DNA from: Gaiellasilicea sp963761905
GTDB lineage: Bacteria > Actinomycetota > Thermoleophilia > Gaiellales > Gaiellaceae
Assembly (NCBI GenBank): GCA_963761905.1
Contig: CAVXIQ010000007.1
Coordinates: forward strand, 1 to 64,000
Direction of reading: 5' to 3'
Length of the DNA stretch: 64,000 nucleotides
Both the position numbers and the translations under genes were made by a program. Numbering within the stretch: the stretch's first letter is position 1; every line of letters begins with the position of its first letter. Under the pieces are notes generated by a model. The model worked only from the letters and a program-made list of their open reading frames with translations. It had not been told where the DNA came from and made no database searches. Below are positions 60,234 to 64,000 of this stretch, one piece after another.

Positions 60234-60599
60234 GTGAGCCACCTCGACGACCTGGACGAGTTCGAAGCCGACCTCGAGCTGCAGCTGAAGCGCGAATACA
60301 CGGCCGTCTTCGGTCTCTTCCGCTACTGCATCCTCACCGCCGACGCGACGTATCTCTGCAACAAGCTCGACCTCCAGGTCTCGCAGCAGGCGAGCTATCC
60401 GTTCTTCCACATCCGGATGGACGACGTATGGGTCTGGGACAAGAACCGGCCGACGAGGATGATCCCGCGCGCCGAGGTCTACACCTCGAGCGACGTCACC
60501 GTCGAGGAGTTGCGCGGCGAGGGCGACGAGCCGAAGCTGACCGCCGAGGCGCTGGCCGAGCGCATGGACGAGCGGCTCTCGCGCGACGACGAGACCTAG
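60234..60599 (+). CDS. DUF2469 family protein
   Basis: The 121-residue acidic protein matches the actinobacterial DUF2469 family of unknown function: LDEFEADLELQLKREYTAVF at the start and the conserved MDDVWVWDKNRPTRMIPRAE block near residue 60. The family is largely restricted to Actinomycetota, supporting the taxonomic call. It starts at GTG 60234, 5 nt after the folK stop. Confidence 0.85.
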   Translation: MSHLDDLDEFEADLELQLKREYTAVFGLFRYCILTADATYLCNKLDLQVSQQASYPFFHIRMDDVWVWDKNRPTRMIPRAEVYTSSDVTVEELRGEGDEPKLTAEALAERMDERLSRDDET

Positions 60600-60651
60600 C
60601 GCAGAGTTCTCCACAGAGGCTGGAGCAGGCACGATTGCGGCCGCGCGAGGA

Positions 60652-60657
60652 TAGGGT
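60652..60657 (+). promoter_or_regulatory. -10 box TAGGGT of a leaderless promoter for coaX
   Basis: TAGGGT ends 6 nt before ATG 60664. Confidence 0.6.
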
Positions 60658-60663
60658 CGCGCC

Positions 60664-61413
60664 ATGCTGCTCGCCGTCGATGTCGGGAACACGCAGACAG
60701 CCCTCGGTCTCTATCGGGACGAGGAGCTCGTCGATCATTTTCGCCTCGCCACCGACCGCAATCGGACCGGTGACGAGCTCGGCGTCACGCTCGCCGCGCT
60801 GTTCGACCTGGAGGACGTCGAGGGAATCTGCCTCTCGACGACCGTGCCGGCGCTCGAGCCAGAATGGGAGCGAGTCGCCCAGCGCTGGCTGAAAGCGCCA
60901 CTCCTCACGCTCGGTCCCGGCGTCCGCACGGGCATCCCGATCCGCTACGACGATCCGCGAGAGGTCGGCCCGGATCGAATCGCGAACGCCGTTGCCGGCC
61001 TCGAGCGCTACGGCGCCCCTTGCATCGTCGTCGACTTCGGAACGTCGACGAATTTCGACATCGTCTCGCCGGAAGGCGAGTACGTCGGCGGTGTCCTGGC
61101 GCCGGGGATCGAGGTCTCGATGGACGCCCTTTTCGCCCGTGCGGCGCGTCTGGTCAAGGTCGACTTCGCCGCTCCGGCCGGCGTGATCGGGAAGACGACC
61201 GTCGGTGGGCTCCAGTCCGGGCTCGTGTACGGGTTCGCCGGTCAGGTCGACGGAATCGTGCGCCGGATCCGCCAGGAGCTCGACGTCGACGCCCAGACCG
61301 TCGCAACGGGCGGGCTCGCCGATCTGATCGCGCCACATGCCGAGACGCTCGACCGCGTCGACCCCTTCCTGACGCTCGAAGGGCTGCGGCTCGTCTGGCT
61401 GAGGAACCGCTAG
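60664..61413 (+). CDS. coaX: Type III pantothenate kinase
   Basis: The 249-residue enzyme performs the first step of CoA synthesis. It has the ASKHA phosphate motif LLAVDVGNTQTALGLY at residues 2-17, CIVVDFGTSTNFDIV and GGVLAPGIEVSMDALFARAA. The convergent dusB stop overlaps this stop by 4 nt. Confidence 0.95.
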   Translation: MLLAVDVGNTQTALGLYRDEELVDHFRLATDRNRTGDELGVTLAALFDLEDVEGICLSTTVPALEPEWERVAQRWLKAPLLTLGPGVRTGIPIRYDDPREVGPDRIANAVAGLERYGAPCIVVDFGTSTNFDIVSPEGEYVGGVLAPGIEVSMDALFARAARLVKVDFAAPAGVIGKTTVGGLQSGLVYGFAGQVDGIVRRIRQELDVDAQTVATGGLADLIAPHAETLDRVDPFLTLEGLRLVWLRNR

Positions 61414-62471
61414 CCGCCGCCGTAGATCGAGATCGGGAGCGCGTCGAGCAGAACCTCGTCCGCCGTCGGGAGCTCGTCCTCCAGCCGCTCGAGCAGCGGA
61501 AGCGCGCCAGGGGCCGCCGCGATCAGCAGCCGCTCGACCTCCTCGGTCGAGCCCAGCACGACGAGCTCCTGCTTGAACGGCCTCGGAAAGCGGCCGCGAC
61601 CGAGATACCAGCCGTAGAACTTCTTCAGGAAGCCCGACGCGCGACGCTCTCCGAGCTCGCGCACCGTCTCCCGGATGAAGAGGACGAGCTCGGCGACGAC
61701 CTCCTCGCGCGTCGGCTCTCGGCCGTCCCCGTCCACGATCTCTCTCAGCACCCAGGGATTGCCCTGAGCGCCACGACCGACCATCACCGCCGCAGCGCCG
61801 GTCGTCGCGAGTACCGTCTGCGCCTTCGCGCGCGAGGTGATGTCGCCGGAAGCGATCACGGGCACGTCGACGAGGGAGACGAGCTCCGCGGTGAGCGAGT
61901 GGTCGGCAGTCCCCGTGTACATCTGCTGGGCGGAGCGCGGATGCAGGGTCAACGTCGCGGCGCCCGCCTCGACGAGTCGCGGGCCGACCTCGAGGCACGT
62001 CCGGGCGCCGTCTCGAAGACCGCGACGCATCTTGACCGAGACGGGTAGGTCGACGGCGCTCGCCACCGCCTCGACGATCCGGGCCGCACGGTCGGGATCG
62101 TCGAGCAGCGTCGCGCCGGCGCCGGTCTTCGTCACCTTGCGCACGGGACAGCCGAAATTGATGTCGACGAGATCGGCGCCTGCCGCAGCGACCATCCGCG
62201 CGGCGTCGGCCATCACCCTCGGGTCGGATCCGAAGATCTGGATCGCCAGCGGATGCTCGTCCGTCGCGACGCGCAGATAGCCGAGCGTCTTCTCGTTCCG
62301 GTGCTCGATTCCGGCGCAACTGACCATCTCGGAGCAGACGAGGCCGGCGCCGAATCGCCTGCCCTGACGCCGAAATGCCTGCACGCTGACGCCGGCCATC
62401 GGGGCGAGCACGACCCGCGTCGGAATCTCGACGTCGCGGATGTGCCAGCTCTCGCGGAGGTCCGTAAGCAC
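61410..62471 (-). CDS. dusB: tRNA-dihydrouridine synthase (DusB type)
   Basis: The 353-residue flavoenzyme has VVLAPMAGVSVQAFRRQGRR at residues 20-39, the catalytic Cys in INFGCPVRKVTKTGAGA, LTLHPRSAQQMYTG and the FMN phosphate site AAVMVGRGAQGNPWV. It reduces uridine in the tRNA D-loop. GTG 62471 is the likely start. dusB lies between coaX and greA, as in many actinobacteria. Confidence 0.94.
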   Translation of the reverse strand: MLTDLRESWHIRDVEIPTRVVLAPMAGVSVQAFRRQGRRFGAGLVCSEMVSCAGIEHRNEKTLGYLRVATDEHPLAIQIFGSDPRVMADAARMVAAAGADLVDINFGCPVRKVTKTGAGATLLDDPDRAARIVEAVASAVDLPVSVKMRRGLRDGARTCLEVGPRLVEAGAATLTLHPRSAQQMYTGTADHSLTAELVSLVDVPVIASGDITSRAKAQTVLATTGAAAVMVGRGAQGNPWVLREIVDGDGREPTREEVVAELVLFIRETVRELGERRASGFLKKFYGWYLGRGRFPRPFKQELVVLGSTEEVERLLIAAAPGALPLLERLEDELPTADEVLLDALPISIYGGG

Positions 62472-62496
62472 GATTTGAAGATGGTACTCGGCGGTA

Positions 62497-62525
62497 TTGA
62501 CCGCGTCCGAAGCCGTGGGTACTAT
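62497..62525 (+). promoter_or_regulatory. Sigma-70-type promoter of greA
   Basis: TTGACC at 62497-62502 and TACTAT at 62520-62525 are separated by 17 nt, the ideal spacing. The start codon lies 69 nt further on, so this mRNA has a real leader. Confidence 0.75.
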
Positions 62526-62593
62526 TCCGCCCCGCGTCGGCGCAGCAGCGCCGGCTTTCTTTGTACGTGAAGCAGGCCGAGGAGGCCAGAATC

Positions 62594-63067
62594 TTGAAAG
62601 AAGTCATCCTCACGCCCGAGGGCTACGAGAAGCTCAAGGCAGAGATCCAGTACCTCTCGAACGACAAGCGCCGCGAGGTCGCCGACCGGATTCGGGTCGC
62701 CCGCGACTTCGGCGACATCTCGGAGAACGCCGAGTACGACGATGCGAAGAACGAGCAGGCCATGCTCGAGCACAAGATCAGCCAGCTCGAGGATCGACTC
62801 GTGAACGCGCGCGTGATCGAGAGCGACGCGGTCGACCTGAGCGTCGTGTCGATCGGCGCCAAGGTGCGACTGAAGGACGTCGACGCGAACCAGACGGTCG
62901 AGTACGTGATCGTCGGCTCCGCGGAGGCGAATCCATCGGAGTCGAAGCTCTCGAACGAGTCCCCGGTCGGCAAGGCGATCATCGGCAAGAAGAAGGGCGA
63001 GACGGTCGAGGTCGCCGCACCGCGCGGCGCCCTCAAGTTCAAGATCATGGACATCAAGGCCGCCTAG
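62594..63067 (+). CDS. greA: Transcription elongation factor GreA
   Basis: The 157-residue factor rescues backtracked RNA polymerase. The coiled coil contains RVARDFGDISENAEYDDAKN, with the acidic tip residues, and the C-terminal FKBP-like domain ends ALKFKIMDIKAA. TTG 62594 follows GGAGG by 8 nt and gives the normal start LKEVILTPEGYEKLKAEI. Confidence 0.96.
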   Translation: MKEVILTPEGYEKLKAEIQYLSNDKRREVADRIRVARDFGDISENAEYDDAKNEQAMLEHKISQLEDRLVNARVIESDAVDLSVVSIGAKVRLKDVDANQTVEYVIVGSAEANPSESKLSNESPVGKAIIGKKKGETVEVAAPRGALKFKIMDIKAA

Positions 63068-63068
63068 C

Positions 63069-64000
63069 ACGGCCGCTCACGAGCAGACGCCGCACCGGAT
63101 CCCGCTCCAGCCCAGCCCGTCGTCGCATCCGCGGATTGCAGGGATCGAGGGGCTCCGGGCCGTGGCGGCGGGCAGCATCCTCGTCTTCCACGTCTGGCGT
63201 TACTCCGCGCCGAACCGAGCGTCCGTCGACTTCGGCCGGGCCGGGTCGTTTCTCCCGGACCTCTCGTTCGGCGTCGTCCTCTTCTTCACGCTCTCGGGCT
63301 TCCTGCTCTACACCCCGTTCGTGGCTGCGATCCTGCGCGGCGGGCGAGGCAGCGACGTTCGCCGGTACTACCGGAACCGCTTTCTCCGCATCGTCCCGGC
63401 GTATGTCGTGATCCTGCTCGTCTGCTCGCTCGTGCTGAGGAGCGTCCTCCTCCCGGGTGGCGGGAACGGCGCTCTCCACGACCCGGCGGCCCTGCTGCTG
63501 TCGGCCCTCTTCGTCCAGAACTACCACCCCGAGTCGATGCTCGTCGGGATCGGCCCGGCCTGGTCGCTCAACGTCGAGGTCGTCTTTTACCTCGTGCTGC
63601 CGGTGCTCGCCTTCGGGGCGCTCGCGCTCGCGAGCCGGATCGGCCGGCTCACCGCCGCGCTGCTGCCGGTCGTTGCGCTGCTCGGCCTCGGCCTCACCGG
63701 AAAGGCGATCGCCGCGTACGCGATTCCGCCCACGTCGCCGTTCAACGGATACGCCTACGACTGGCACTCGGTCGTGGAACGCAGCTTCCTCTGCCACGCC
63801 GACCTCTTCGCGTTCGGAATGGCGCTCGCCGTCTTTCGGACGCTCTGGACCGACGGCCGCGTTCGCCTGCCGGCCGGGTGGCGGGCGCCGACCGCGATCG
63901 TCTCGGGCGTGACGCTCCTTGCTGTCGCGGCGTTCGCGACGAACAACGGCGAGCATCTGAGCTACTCGCCCTGGAACACCGTGGTTGCGCTCGACCTCGC
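63069..64000 (+). CDS. Acyltransferase family 3 membrane protein (OafA type), cut by the window end
   Basis: The frame runs open to the window end, about 310 residues. It reads HPRIAGIEGLRAVAAGSILV then FGVVLFFTLSGFLLYTPFVA and YYRNRFLRIVPAYVVILLV, all acyltransferase-3 landmarks, with many membrane helices. The catalytic His would be in ILVFHVWRY. The start is unresolved: no ATG, GTG or TTG precedes HPRI in frame, so 63069 (an ACG just after greA) is a placeholder. Confidence 0.8.

Noticed and set aside
63063..63071. A third stop/start overlap of the ATTAG type at greA
   Set aside because: The geometry is similar (CCTAGC) but the codon is CCT, which is not a known initiator.
63054..63956. 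A 300-codon minus-strand frame at the window end
   Set aside because: It lies opposite the acyltransferase, which shows clear family motifs; the minus-strand product is a charged low-complexity shadow.

Overview
The window is a GC-rich chromosomal segment of an actinomycete. The strict S10-spc-alpha ribosomal gene order, DUF2469, Ku, a type III pantothenate kinase, many TTG and GTG starts and apparent leaderless promoters all fit Actinomycetota. The class Thermoleophilia (Gaiellales or Solirubrobacterales relatives) is my best guess, by inference only. I see no mobile element, CRISPR array, prophage or rRNA. One tRNA, tRNA-Pro(CGG), is present.

Layout. 1-15.7 kb is the ribosomal super-operon, from the 3' end of rpsJ through rpsQ, secY-adk-map-infA and rpoA-rplQ, all on the plus strand, mostly with overlapping stop/start codons, ending at a 13-bp hairpin. 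15.8-19.9 kb holds a glyoxalase-fold protein, an NfeD-like protein, truA, a HAD phosphatase and ligA. 19.9-24.7 kb is cell-wall biology: a DacB-type carboxypeptidase, a NarL-type response regulator, and a divergent pair of secreted coiled-coil proteins (3D domain and NlpC/P60). 24.7-31.5 kb is mixed: a FadD-type ligase, Ku, a tiny protein behind a structured leader, an alpha/beta hydrolase, GNAT, NIF3, the tRNA and a HAD protein. 31.5-44.7 kb holds DUF2269 membrane proteins, a beta-propeller/lysyl-oxidase fusion and an acyl-CoA catabolic set (CaiB, TetR, three acyl-CoA dehydrogenases, an SDR), plus AlkB, a family-3 glycosidase and a VanW protein. 44.3-50.7 kb holds a thioesterase, sirtuin, diacylglycerol-kinase-like protein, deoD, tilS and hpt. 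50.8-64 kb holds ftsH, a minus-strand DUF4129/MoxR/DUF58 operon, the folate genes folP-folB and folK (a subtilase lies between them), a DUF2469 gene, coaX, dusB, greA and the start of an acyltransferase.

Two features run through the window. First, twelve genes, including the essential rpsC and ftsH, are interrupted by what reads in every case as a single extra base (15 events, no deletions). This looks like an insertion-biased sequence error, not gene decay; I give each gene its full repaired extent. Second, many single genes have a TANNNT box ending 6-7 nt before the start codon, implying leaderless transcription.

Regulatory links visible here: a TetR gene carries an 18-bp operator over its own first codons, and a near copy lies upstream of an acyl-CoA dehydrogenase/SDR pair 4 kb away. 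Two genes appear to start with ATT inside an ATTAG stop/start overlap. I found no wholly new system. The most distinctive items are the ATTAG coupling, the 188-residue acidic/basic extension on ribosomal protein S17, the propeller/lysyl-oxidase fusion and a long attenuator-like hairpin ahead of a 56-residue protein.
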